A stretch of DNA of 64,000 nt, taken from Desertimonas flava. GTDB lineage: Bacteria > Actinomycetota > Acidimicrobiia > Acidimicrobiales > Ilumatobacteraceae. How positions within the stretch are numbered: the stretch's first letter is position 1; each line of letters opens with the position of its first letter. The notes below the pieces were generated by a model, which saw nothing but the letters and a program-made list of their open reading frames with translations, was not told the origin of the DNA and ran no database searches. The stretch lies in the NCBI RefSeq assembly GCF_003426815.1, contig NZ_QKYK01000012.1, forward strand, positions 1 through 64,000. Direction: 5' to 3'. The translations under genes were made by a program, and so were the position numbers. This document shows positions 1 through 7,896 of the stretch, in pieces.

Positions 1-97
1 TTGGCTGCGTTGCTCGTCCTCGAAAGACCGGGCGTATTCCTTCGTCCTCGCGCCTTGCCAGCGACGAGCCCAGCGGCGCGATCCACCTCACCAACTC
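1..97. other. Window edge, no gene recognised
   Basis: No supportable gene. The stretch carries two CGTCCTCG words (positions 17-24 and 43-50) in a GC-rich context with no good start or ribosome site. It may be the tail of an intergenic repeat cut by the window edge, which cannot be decided from here. Confidence 0.3.
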
Positions 98-124
98 GGT
101 GACAGACCACTGTGGTCTGTCACC
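98..124. repeat. Perfect 27-nt odd palindrome
   Basis: Left arm GGTGACAGACCAC (98-110), a single T centre (111) and right arm GTGGTCTGTCACC (112-124) are exact complements. The design (long perfect arms, one-base centre, intergenic) is the same as the palindromes at 20786, 34862 and 37293, although the core bases differ. It could form a cruciform, a terminator or a repeat-family unit. Confidence 0.8.
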
Positions 125-215
125 GGATTGATCAGGATGTCTCGCTTGCTGGATCTCGCCGACGGCCACGACCGGGAGCGTGGGAGGGCGACCCTTGTCT
201 GGCAGGATGTCGCCC

Positions 216-554
216 ATGGCTTGGGACGCGAATCGGCCGGTGCCGTACAAGCGATTGGCGAAGGAGTGGCTGATCTACGCCACGATCATGGTCATCCTCT
301 TCGCCACGCTCTTCCGGGACAGCACCGACATCGGCGGTGTCCTGATCGGCCTGGTCGTGTCGTTCCCGCTGTGGATCGGCTTCAGCTACGTGTTGGCGAA
401 GTTCGGCTACCAGCGCAAGACGCTGGCCGAGCTGCGCACGGCGCGGGCGTCGGCCACCCCGAAGGCCGTCGCGCAGACGGCGCCGAGCCGGCCCAAGCCG
501 CCGCCGACGCGGCGCACGTCCACCGGCCCGAACCGCGCCCGCAAGCGGCGCTGA
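216..554 (+). CDS. Small two-TM membrane protein
   Basis: A 112-residue protein with a short polar N-terminus, two hydrophobic segments (about residues 15-32 and 37-57, containing WLIYATIMVILFATLF and a Gly/Val-rich helix) and a basic Pro/Arg-rich tail ending in ARKRR. I start at ATG 216 because GGCAGG lies nine bases upstream; ATG 207 is the alternative and would overlap that site. It sits 19 bases before glycerol kinase and may be co-transcribed. The fold resembles small conserved actinobacterial membrane proteins of unknown function; no catalytic motif is visible. Confidence 0.65.
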   Translation: MAWDANRPVPYKRLAKEWLIYATIMVILFATLFRDSTDIGGVLIGLVVSFPLWIGFSYVLAKFGYQRKTLAELRTARASATPKAVAQTAPSRPKPPPTRRTSTGPNRARKRR

Positions 555-573
555 CTCGGACGCGGCGGCTGGG

Positions 574-2067
574 ATGTCGCGCTGCGTGATCGCCATCGAC
601 GCCGGGACCACCGGCGTCCGGGCGCGGGCGGTGTTCGCCGACGACTCGCCGACCGTCAGCGCCTACACCGAGTTCACCCAGCACTATCCGGCACCCGGGC
701 TCGTCGAGCACGACGCAACCGAGATCTGGGACGCCGTTCACACCACGCTGCTCGACGTCGTGGCGAGCGTCGGCATCGACAACGTGGCGGCGATCGGTAT
801 CACGAACCAGCGCGAGACCGCGGTGGCGTGGGACCGCAGCACCGGTGTGCCCTACGCCCGCGCCATCGTGTGGCAGGACCGGCGCACGGCCGAGCGCTGC
901 GACGAGCTCGCCGCGGCCGGGGCGCTGCCGCTGGTGCGTGAGCGCACCGGGCTCGTCCTCGACCCCTACTTCACGGGCACGAAGTACGAGTGGCTCCTCG
1001 AGCACGGCGGCGTGCCCGTGTCGGACGACCTCGCCCTCGGCACGGTCGACTCGTGGATCGTCTGGAACCTCACCGGCGGCGAGGCCCACGTCACCGACGT
1101 CACCAACGCCAGCCGGACGATGCTGTTCGACATCCGCAGGCGGGTGTGGGACCCCGAGCTGTGCGAGCTGTTGCACGTGCCGGTCGCGGCCCTCCCCCGC
1201 GTCGTGCCCTCGTCGGGCCGCATCGGCGTCACGTCGGCGCGGTGCGGCGTTCCGGAGGCGGTTCCCGTCAGCGGCATCGCCGGTGACCAGCAGGCGGCCC
1301 TGTTCGGGCAGGCCTGCTTCGCACCGGGGATGGCGAAGAACACGTACGGCACCGGCAGCTTCGTACTGCTCAACGTCGGCGCCGACTGCCCGCCGCCTGC
1401 CGACGGGATGCTCACGACGATCGCGTGGGAGCTGGCCGACGGCACCGTCGCCTATGCGCTGGAGGGGGCGATCTTCGTCACCGGCGCCGCCGTCCAGTGG
1501 TTGCGTGACGGCCTCGGCCTCATCGCCAGCGCGGCGGACATCGGGCCGCTCGCCGCGTCCGTCGACGACAACGGCGGCGTCTTCGTCGTGCCCGCGTTCA
1601 CCGGTCTCGGTTCGCCGTGGTGGGACCCGCACGCCCGCGGCACGATCGTCGGGATCACGAGGGGCACCACGTCGGCGCACCTCGCCCGCGGCGTGGTCGA
1701 GGCGATGGCGTTCCAGACGCGCGACGCCGTCGAGGCGATGGTGAGGGCGGGCGGCACGGCGCTCGCCGGGCTCCGGGTCGACGGCGGCGCGAGCGCGATG
1801 GACGGCATGCTGCAGATGCAAGCCGACCAGCTCGGCGTCACGGTCAGCCGGCCGACCGATCACGAGACGACGGCGCTCGGCGCCGCCTACCTCGCCGGCC
1901 TCGCCGAGGGCGTCTTCCCCGATCTCGACGCCGTGGCCGCCCGCTGGCAGCTCGACGCCGCGTTCGAACCGGCTGCCGATCGCACCGCTGCCGACGCCCT
2001 CCACGCCACCTGGACCCGCGCCGTCGAACGCTCCCGTCACTGGGCCTCGCCGACACTCGACTCCTGA
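574..2067 (+). CDS. glpK: Glycerol kinase (copy 1)
   Basis: FGGY-family kinase that phosphorylates glycerol to sn-glycerol 3-phosphate in the cytosol. At 497 residues it matches the usual GlpK length. The N-terminal phosphate-binding loop DAGTTGVRARA, the substrate-region motif TNQRETAVAWDR, the WQDRRT segment, GDQQAALFGQ and the C-terminal RVDGGASAMD with LGAAYLAG are all present in order. Glycerol 3-phosphate would feed the GlpD encoded at 19.0 kb. A second, more divergent glycerol-kinase-like gene lies at 22.7 kb, so this copy, which keeps the classical signatures, is the better candidate for the true glycerol kinase. Confidence 0.93.
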   Translation: MSRCVIAIDAGTTGVRARAVFADDSPTVSAYTEFTQHYPAPGLVEHDATEIWDAVHTTLLDVVASVGIDNVAAIGITNQRETAVAWDRSTGVPYARAIVWQDRRTAERCDELAAAGALPLVRERTGLVLDPYFTGTKYEWLLEHGGVPVSDDLALGTVDSWIVWNLTGGEAHVTDVTNASRTMLFDIRRRVWDPELCELLHVPVAALPRVVPSSGRIGVTSARCGVPEAVPVSGIAGDQQAALFGQACFAPGMAKNTYGTGSFVLLNVGADCPPPADGMLTTIAWELADGTVAYALEGAIFVTGAAVQWLRDGLGLIASAADIGPLAASVDDNGGVFVVPAFTGLGSPWWDPHARGTIVGITRGTTSAHLARGVVEAMAFQTRDAVEAMVRAGGTALAGLRVDGGASAMDGMLQMQADQLGVTVSRPTDHETTALGAAYLAGLAEGVFPDLDAVAARWQLDAAFEPAADRTAADALHATWTRAVERSRHWASPTLDS

Positions 2068-2074
2068 CGGGATC

Positions 2075-2192
2075 CACCGAAGCGTCCGGTATTTTCCCTC
2101 CGGTCGGGCGGGCCGGGTGGACCGTCACCGCCACGTACGAACGGGAGGGTAATTACCCCACCGAAGCGTCCGGTATTTACCCTCCGGTTGGG
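2075..2192. repeat. Pair of 34-bp direct repeats between glpK and LOG gene
   Basis: The unit starting CACCGAAGCGTCCGGTATTT occurs at 2075-2108 and again at 2159-2192 with two substitutions. Between them, GGGAGGGTAA (about 2142-2152) is a partial inverse of the TTACCCTCC end of copy 2, so copy 2 can fold back. The pair sits in the only long gap (2068-2260) of this part and may be a terminator or an intergenic repeat element. Confidence 0.75.
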
Positions 2193-2260
2193 ACGGCGAC
2201 CGGCCGACCCCCAAGAACGCCGCGGAGCCCGGAGCGTGGCGGACGCTACGTTCGCCATCG

Positions 2261-2854
2261 ATGAGACGCATCTGTGTGTACGCCGGGTCGAGCCCCGGCT
2301 CCGACCCGGCGTTCGCCGACGCGGCCGCCGCCCTCGGCGCCGAGATCGCCGCACGCGGCCTGGGCCTCGTGTACGGCGGGTCCAACGTCGGGCTGATGGG
2401 AGTCGTCGCCGACGCCGCGACCGCCGCCGGCGGCACCGTGATCGGGGTACTGCCGAGCGTCCTGCAGGACAAGGAGATCGCTCACCGCGGCATCGCCGAC
2501 CTCCGCATCGTCGACAACATGCACGAGCGCAAGCTGGCGATGATCGAACTCTCCGACGGGTTCGTCACGCTGCCCGGTGGGTCGGGCACGCTCGAGGAGC
2601 TGTTCGAGGTGTTCACGTGGCAACAGATCGGGCTTCACCGCAAGCCGGTCGGTCTGCTCGACGTCAACGGCTTCTGGCAACCGCTCGTCGCGCTGATCGA
2701 TCACATCGTCGACTCGCGACTCCTCCGCCGTGAACACGCCGACCGCCTGCTCGTGGACGCTGACGCCGCGTCGCTGCTCGATCGCTTCGAGTCGTTCGAC
2801 CCGCCCGTCATCGACAAGTGGATGGACCGCGCCAGCGGCCCGACCAGCGCCTGA
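2261..2854 (+). CDS. LOG-family Rossmann-fold protein (TIGR00730)
   Basis: A 197-residue cytosolic protein with the family signature PGGSGTLEE around residues 105-115 and an N-terminal nucleotide-binding strand ending in YAGSSPGSDP. Characterised members of the LOG/lysine-decarboxylase-like family are cytokinin riboside 5'-monophosphate phosphoribohydrolases that release a base from a nucleoside monophosphate; whether this one makes cytokinins or acts on another nucleotide cannot be read from the sequence. The ATG at 2261 follows a 193-nt repeat-bearing gap. The gene is convergent with the ACT-domain gene that ends at 2880. Confidence 0.85.
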   Translation: MRRICVYAGSSPGSDPAFADAAAALGAEIAARGLGLVYGGSNVGLMGVVADAATAAGGTVIGVLPSVLQDKEIAHRGIADLRIVDNMHERKLAMIELSDGFVTLPGGSGTLEELFEVFTWQQIGLHRKPVGLLDVNGFWQPLVALIDHIVDSRLLRREHADRLLVDADAASLLDRFESFDPPVIDKWMDRASGPTSA

Positions 2855-2879
2855 CGCGACCGCCTGAGGCGACGCCGGC

Positions 2880-3530
2880 TCAGCGCTCAGCGATCAGCTG
2901 GTCGACGATGCGGGCGAGCACCCGCAGCCGCATCCGCTCGCGTTCGTGGACGGCCCGCGCCGACCGGCCGGCGGCGACCGCCAGCCCGCTGACGGGCATG
3001 CGGGCCCACAGCACGTCACCCGGGCCGAGCTGGTCGTCGGCGAGGTGCTCGCTCCCGCCGAGGAAGGCCTCGAGCCACGCCTCGCCGGGTGCGTTGCCCG
3101 CCCGGGCGACGACCGCGCCCTCGCCGACGACCACAGCCCACTCGGCATCGAGGGCGTCGACCAGACCCGTGCACAGCACGCTGACCGCCTCGCCGGGCAT
3201 CTCGGCCACGGCGGCCGCCAGCTCGAACATCGCCATGGCGGGATCGGGACGATTCGGTCCGACGAGGCGGATGTGTTCGACGGCGACACCGTCGACGGCC
3301 CCGATCTCCCTCGCCAGCAGTTCCTCGGAGGTCTCGAACGGCAGCGACACCACCAGCTCGTCGACCACCTGTCCGCCGCCGCGCTCGAGGATGTCGATCG
3401 CCAACAGGTCGCCGCGAACCGATCCGATCCGGCTGGCCACCTGACCGAGCGCACCCGGACGATCGGGCAGCCACAAGCGCACGACGAGCGAGCGCGCTCC
3501 GGCGCCGCTGTCCCCGTTCTCAAGATCCAT
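2880..3530 (-). CDS. ACT-domain protein
   Basis: A 216-residue protein. Residues 14-85 form an ACT-like small-molecule-binding domain with the typical start VVRLWLPDRPGALGQVASRI. The remainder is a conserved but unrecognised domain resembling a GNAT- or GAF-like alpha/beta fold. ACT domains usually sense amino acids. It is transcribed just after the aminotransferase (nine-base gap), so a role in monitoring an amino acid made by that enzyme is a reasonable inference. No catalytic motif is visible. Confidence 0.7.
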   Translation of the reverse strand: MDLENGDSGAGARSLVVRLWLPDRPGALGQVASRIGSVRGDLLAIDILERGGGQVVDELVVSLPFETSEELLAREIGAVDGVAVEHIRLVGPNRPDPAMAMFELAAAVAEMPGEAVSVLCTGLVDALDAEWAVVVGEGAVVARAGNAPGEAWLEAFLGGSEHLADDQLGPGDVLWARMPVSGLAVAAGRSARAVHERERMRLRVLARIVDQLIAER

Positions 3531-3539
3531 CGGCTGTGT

Positions 3540-4763
3540 CTAGCCCAGTTTGGGCAGGCCGCGCTTGAGGTTGCGGATGCCCTGAGCGATGCGCTTCTCG
3601 TTCTCGATCAGCGCGAAGCGGGCGAAGCCCTCGCCCCCGGGGCCGAAGCCCGACCCGGGCGAGAGGGCGACGTCGGCCTCGCGGACGACGTGCGAGCAGA
3701 ACTCGACCGAGTCCATCTCGGCATACGCCTCGGGGATCGGCGCCCAGACGAACATCGAGCCGCCCGGCTTGGGGATGTGCCAGCCGATGCGGTCGAGCCC
3801 GTCGATCAGCGCGTCGCGGCGGCTCTGGTAGATCTCGCGGACCTCGGCCGGGAAGTCCGACGCCTCGTTGATCGTGACCGTGGCGGCGATCTGCACCGGC
3901 TGGAACATGCCGTAGTCGAGGTAGCTCTTGAGCTTCACCAGCGCCTGCACCACCTCCGCGTTGCCGAGCAGGAAGGCGCTGCGCCAGCCGGCCATCGAGA
4001 AGCTCTTCGTCATCGAGTAGAGCTCGACGGCGCACTCCTTGGCCCCCTCGGCCTGCAGGATGCTTGGCGGCTGGTAGCCGTCGAAACCCATGTCGGCGTA
4101 GGCGAAGTCGTGGACCACGATCATGCCCCGCTCGCGACAGAAGTCGACGACGCGCTGCATGAAGTCGAGGTCGACGATGGCGCCGGTGGGGTTGTGCGGG
4201 AACGAGATCACGAGCACCCGCGGCTTCGGCCAGCCGATGTCGTAGGCCGTGGTGAGACGGTCGAAGAACTCCTCGGCGAACCCGGTCCGTTCCTCAGGGG
4301 CGGGGTTGGCGAGCGATCGCATCGGCACCTGGCGCAGGTCGGCGCCGGCGAACAGCGGACCGTAGATGTGGATCGGATAGCTCGGGCTGGGCACGATGGC
4401 GGCGTCGCCGCGGTCGAGCAGCACCCACATGAGGTGGCTGAAGCCCTCCTTGGATCCGATCGTGTTGGTGATCTCGAGCTCGGTGTCGAGCTGCACCCCC
4501 CACGTGCGCTCGTAGTAGCCGGCGATCGCCTCGCGGAGCTTGGGAAGCCCGCGCGACAGCGAGTAGCGGTGGTTGGCCGGCTTCGTGGCCGCCTCGGCGA
4601 GCTTCTGCACGGCGATGTCGGGCGACGGGATGTCCGGGTTGCCGAAGCCGAGGTCGATGACGTCGCGACCTGCACGCCGTGCCTCGATCTTCAACCCGTT
4701 GATGATCGCGAACACGTACGGGGGCAGATTCCCGATGCGCCTGAACTCGAAGCTGGACGGCAT
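3540..4763 (-). CDS. Class I/II PLP aminotransferase (AlaC-like)
   Basis: A 407-residue fold-type I aminotransferase. The PLP lysine is in SMTKSFSMAGWR (about residue 250), and the phosphate-contact and substrate motifs FGNPDIPSP, YPIHIYG and SFPHNPTGA are present. The N-terminus and length fit the AlaC/YfdZ group that transfers the amino group of glutamate to pyruvate, although LL-diaminopimelate- or methionine-type relatives cannot be excluded. It is divergent from the pyrophosphatase gene, with 62 bases between the two starts, and is followed by an ACT-domain gene. Confidence 0.85.
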   Translation of the reverse strand: MPSSFEFRRIGNLPPYVFAIINGLKIEARRAGRDVIDLGFGNPDIPSPDIAVQKLAEAATKPANHRYSLSRGLPKLREAIAGYYERTWGVQLDTELEITNTIGSKEGFSHLMWVLLDRGDAAIVPSPSYPIHIYGPLFAGADLRQVPMRSLANPAPEERTGFAEEFFDRLTTAYDIGWPKPRVLVISFPHNPTGAIVDLDFMQRVVDFCRERGMIVVHDFAYADMGFDGYQPPSILQAEGAKECAVELYSMTKSFSMAGWRSAFLLGNAEVVQALVKLKSYLDYGMFQPVQIAATVTINEASDFPAEVREIYQSRRDALIDGLDRIGWHIPKPGGSMFVWAPIPEAYAEMDSVEFCSHVVREADVALSPGSGFGPGGEGFARFALIENEKRIAQGIRNLKRGLPKLG

Positions 4764-4825
4764 GGTGACAAACGCTACCGGTGCTCGCCTTCGCCCATCG
4801 GGACGGATATGCGAGGATCGACACC

Positions 4826-5347
4826 ATGAGCTCGAGTCCCCCGGAGGGCAGCATCCACGTCGTCATCGAGATCCCGCGCGGCAGCCGCAACAAGTACGAG
4901 ATCGACCACGAGACGAACCGGGTCTATCTCGATCGACGGCTGTTCACGGCGACGACCTATCCGGCGGACTACGGCTTCGTTCCCGACACGCTCGGCGGTG
5001 ACGGCGACCCGCTCGATGCCCTCGTGCTGCTCGACGATCCCACGTACCCCGGGGTGTGGGTCACCGCCCGGCCGGTCGGCGTGCTGTACATGGAGGACGA
5101 GAAAGGCGAGGACGCCAAGCTGATCTGCGTCCCGCCCACCGAGCCGCGCTGGGACGAGACCCACGACATCTCCGACCTGCCGCCGCAGCTGATCGCCGAG
5201 ATCCGTCACTTCTTCGAGGTGTACAAGGCGCTCGAGCCCGGGAAGCACTCCTCGACGCAGGGCATCGGTGGCTGCGAGGACGCCTGGCGGGAGATCAGAG
5301 AAGCGCAGGAGAACTTCACCAAGACGCACGGCGCATCCGCGCACTGA
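4826..5347 (+). CDS. ppa: Inorganic pyrophosphatase
   Basis: Family I soluble pyrophosphatase, 173 residues, the usual bacterial size. It hydrolyses PPi to two phosphates and pulls biosynthetic reactions forward. The metal-binding signature DGDPLDALV is present, together with the N-terminal EIPRGSRNKYE and YPADYGFVP motifs and the C-terminal FFEVYKALEPGK. The ATG at 4826 has an AGGA eight bases upstream and matches family N-termini; an upstream in-frame ATG at 4781 would lie inside the divergent promoter region. Confidence 0.95.
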   Translation: MSSSPPEGSIHVVIEIPRGSRNKYEIDHETNRVYLDRRLFTATTYPADYGFVPDTLGGDGDPLDALVLLDDPTYPGVWVTARPVGVLYMEDEKGEDAKLICVPPTEPRWDETHDISDLPPQLIAEIRHFFEVYKALEPGKHSSTQGIGGCEDAWREIREAQENFTKTHGASAH

Positions 5348-5360
5348 GCACGCCACCGCC

Positions 5361-5900
5361 ATGACGATGCAGTGGCGGGTCCACGGCGAGCGCCCCATCT
5401 ACCAGAGCGAGTGGGTGGATCTCACGCTCGTCGATGTCGAGATCCCCGACGGCCCGCGCTTCGAACACCACGTGGTACGCATGCCGGCGGCGGCCGCGGC
5501 CACCATCGTCCACGACCCCGATCGCGGGGTGCTGTTGCTGTGGCGCCACCGCTTCATCACCGACACGTGGGGTTGGGAGCTACCGGCCGGCCGCATCGAT
5601 GCCGGCGAGACGCCGGAGCAGGCGGCCGCCCGCGAGACGCTCGAGGAGACCGGCTGGCAGCCCGGCCCGATCCACCATCTGCTCAGCTATCACCCCGTGA
5701 ACGGCCTCTCCGACCACACGTTCCACGTCTTCGTCGCCGACGGGGCGACAGAGATCGGTCCCCCGTCGGACCCGACCGAGGCCGACCGCGTGGAGTGGGT
5801 GCCGATCGATGAGCTGCGGGCGATCGTGGACCGCGGCGAGATGCCCGACGGCTTCTCCCTCACCGGCGTCCTTCACGCCCTCGTCACCGGCGCGATCTGA
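5361..5900 (+). CDS. NUDIX hydrolase (ADP-ribose pyrophosphatase type)
   Basis: A 179-residue NUDIX enzyme. The full Nudix box GX5EX7REUXEEXGU is visible as GRIDAGETPEQAAARETLEE followed by TGW (about residues 76-98). The surrounding WELPAGRID and YHPVNGLSDHTFHVF segments resemble ADP-sugar or ADP-ribose pyrophosphatases, which cleave nucleoside diphosphate-linked metabolites. ATG 5361 is used because the upstream reading frame overlaps ppa and lacks conserved residues. It lies 13 bases after ppa and is probably in the same transcript. Confidence 0.88.
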   Translation: MTMQWRVHGERPIYQSEWVDLTLVDVEIPDGPRFEHHVVRMPAAAAATIVHDPDRGVLLLWRHRFITDTWGWELPAGRIDAGETPEQAAARETLEETGWQPGPIHHLLSYHPVNGLSDHTFHVFVADGATEIGPPSDPTEADRVEWVPIDELRAIVDRGEMPDGFSLTGVLHALVTGAI

Positions 5901-5910
5901 GGCCGCGGCG

Positions 5911-6843
5911 TCAGCGCGTGGCGCCGTAGAGGGCGGCGCCGATCGCCCCGGCGCGCTCGCCGAGCTCGGCGAAGCGGATCTCGGGCTGGGGCCGCAGATT
6001 CGACGCGTACACCGCGGCCGCCACGTGTTGGCGCAGCATCGGCTCGAACACCGGTGCCGCCTCCGACAGGCCGCCGCCGAGCACGAAGCACGCCGGGTCG
6101 AAGGCGTTCGTCAGGTTCGCCAGGCCCGCCGCCATCCAGTAGGCGAAGTGGTCGAGCACCTTCACGGCGTCGGCGTCACCGCGCGCCGCTGCGGCCACCA
6201 CCAGCTCGGACGTGATCGCCTCGATCGAGCCGGCCTGGGCCACGACGGCCTCGAGCATCCCATCGGCGGCGAGGCGCTTGGCCTCGAGAGCGACCGCCGA
6301 CCCCGACGCGTAGCGCTCCCAGCATCCGCGCTGGCCGCACGGGCACGACGGGCCGTTGGGGTCGATCATCATGTGACCGAACTCGCCGGCGTAGCCGTTG
6401 GCGCCGAGCAGGAGCATGCCGTCGGCGATCACTCCCCCGCCGATGCCGGTGCCCATCGTGATCATCACGACGTTGTCGACGCCCCGGCCGGCGCCGAGAT
6501 GCCACTCGGCGAGCACGGCGCACGTGGCGTCGTTGGTGACGGCGACCGGCCGGCCGAGGTCGGACGAGAACGCCGCGCCGGCGTCGAAGTTGGTGACGCC
6601 GGGCAGGTGGGGCGACGACGTCAGGACGCCGTGGCGAGTGATCGAGCCGGGCAAGCCGACGCCGAACGTGGCCTCGTCGAACCCCGTCTGCTCGGCGAGG
6701 GCGCGAGCCAGCCCGCACACCGTGGCGGTCAGCTCCTCCGTGCCGTGCGGGGTGGGGCGGCGGTCGACGGCGACGACGACACCGTCGGTGTCGACGGCGA
6801 CGCCGAGGCACTTGGTGCCGCCGACGTCGACACCGATCTTCAC
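5911..6843 (-). CDS. ROK-family sugar kinase (glucokinase-like)
   Basis: A 310-residue ATP-dependent sugar kinase. It has the ATP-binding N-terminus DVGGTKCLGVAVD, the catalytic aspartate in TNDATCAVLAEW, the GTGIGGGVI loop, the ExGH element GEFGHMM and the zinc site CPCGQRGCWE. These define the ROK family, which covers actinobacterial glucokinases and N-acetylhexosamine kinases; substrate choice cannot be read. It is the last gene of a minus-strand run starting with queG, separated from the SRPBCC gene by 22 bases. Confidence 0.88.
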   Translation of the reverse strand: MKIGVDVGGTKCLGVAVDTDGVVVAVDRRPTPHGTEELTATVCGLARALAEQTGFDEATFGVGLPGSITRHGVLTSSPHLPGVTNFDAGAAFSSDLGRPVAVTNDATCAVLAEWHLGAGRGVDNVVMITMGTGIGGGVIADGMLLLGANGYAGEFGHMMIDPNGPSCPCGQRGCWERYASGSAVALEAKRLAADGMLEAVVAQAGSIEAITSELVVAAAARGDADAVKVLDHFAYWMAAGLANLTNAFDPACFVLGGGLSEAAPVFEPMLRQHVAAAVYASNLRPQPEIRFAELGERAGAIGAALYGATR

Positions 6844-6865
6844 GTTGTGACGAGCCTTGGTCCGC

Positions 6866-7315
6866 TCAGGACTCGGCTCGGGCCTTCAGCTCGCGTATCG
6901 AGTTGTTGAGGATGCGCACCTCGGCGCGTCGCTTGACGAAACCGGGCAGCGGGGCGGCGAGCTCGATCACGAGGTCGTACTGCACGTCCGTGCCGCCCGA
7001 GCCGTCGGGCTTGAACGTGTAGGTGCCCTCGATCCGCCGCTGGATGTCGCCCTTCACCATCGTCCAGGCGAGGGTGGTCGGAGCGTTGCTGTAGTCGTAC
7101 GCCAACGTGTAGTGCGTGCTGCGGCCGAGCGCTGACGCACGGAACTCCACCTCGGTGGGGCGCCGTTGCTCGTCACGTGACCTGACGACGACGTCCTTGA
7201 TGTCCTTGGCCCACTCGGGATACCGCTCGATGTCGGCGGCGATCTCCCAGACCCGGTCCGGTGGCGCGGCGATCGTGATGTGCTCCGTGGCGGTCTCGGC
7301 GGCCATGTCCGTCAT
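6866..7315 (-). CDS. SRPBCC / polyketide-cyclase-like lipid-binding protein
   Basis: A 149-residue START/SRPBCC-fold protein with the usual beginning HITIAAPPDRVWEIAADIE and YPEW at the first helix, and a long C-terminal helix. Members bind hydrophobic ligands such as lipids or polyketides; no enzyme residues are evident. Its ATG overlaps the stop codon of the upstream membrane-protein gene (ATGA at 7312-7315), so translation is coupled within the queG-to-ROK operon. Confidence 0.8.
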   Translation of the reverse strand: MTDMAAETATEHITIAAPPDRVWEIAADIERYPEWAKDIKDVVVRSRDEQRRPTEVEFRASALGRSTHYTLAYDYSNAPTTLAWTMVKGDIQRRIEGTYTFKPDGSGGTDVQYDLVIELAAPLPGFVKRRAEVRILNNSIRELKARAES

Positions 7316-7896
7316 TCTTGCTCATTTCCTGACTCGCCCGGCAAGGCGCTGGCTTTCGTTGACGATCGTGATTCGGGGCGATCGGGCGCCGCCGTGCGGG
7401 GGTCGCCGGCCGTGGCTTTGAGGCGGCGCGGCGGGAACGTGCCGTGGAAGGCGACCCACAGCCCGTTGAGTCCGAAGCCGAGCATCGGCACGAGGAACCC
7501 CACGGCGAGCGATGAACCGGCCTTGCCGTCGGGGCCGTCGAGACGGGCGAACGTGGTGGCGGTGGCGGTGACGACCTGCACGGCGAGCAGCGCCAGCATC
7601 GTGCGCCGGACCTGTGCGGGGGTGGGCGGGCCGGTCATCACGTACAGCTGGGCGACGCCGATCTCTTCGGTGCGGCTGCGCCCGACGGCGTGGAAGTAGG
7701 CCCACAGGAAGGCGAACACGCCGATGGCGAACAGCGTGAGTGCGGTGATGGCGCCGATCCACTGGAACGTCGTGGTGAAGAACGCGGCGGCGAGCACGGC
7801 GGTGACGACGAAGATGATCGTTCCGAGGATGTTGCCGCTCACGATGCGCTCGCCGGAGAGGGCGGCATCGCGTCCGATGGAGGGGTCGTCGCTCAC
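7312..7896 (-). CDS. Multi-pass membrane protein
   Basis: A 194-residue protein with about four hydrophobic segments (starting around residues 20, 47, 93 and 122) and a polar C-terminus rich in Pro/Arg/Ser. I use GTG 7896, which overlaps the TGA of the upstream glycosyltransferase gene (GTGA, 7893-7896) and follows a GGAG. The longer upstream frame is the shadow of that gene. Function unknown; its place between a mannosyltransferase-like enzyme and a lipid-binding SRPBCC protein suggests an envelope role, which is inference. Confidence 0.75.
   Translation of the reverse strand: MSDDPSIGRDAALSGERIVSGNILGTIIFVVTAVLAAAFFTTTFQWIGAITALTLFAIGVFAFLWAYFHAVGRSRTEEIGVAQLYVMTGPPTPAQVRRTMLALLAVQVVTATATTFARLDGPDGKAGSSLAVGFLVPMLGFGLNGLWVAFHGTFPPRRLKATAGDPRTAAPDRPESRSSTKASALPGESGNEQE

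Noticed and set aside
382-2040. Long minus-strand frame of 552 codons over glycerol kinase
   Set aside because: It is an antisense shadow: Arg/Gly/Pro-rich translation without motifs, while the plus strand encodes a full GlpK.
2946-4829. 627-codon plus-strand frame
   Set aside because: Runs opposite to the ACT and aminotransferase genes, has no motif and only reflects high GC at third positions.
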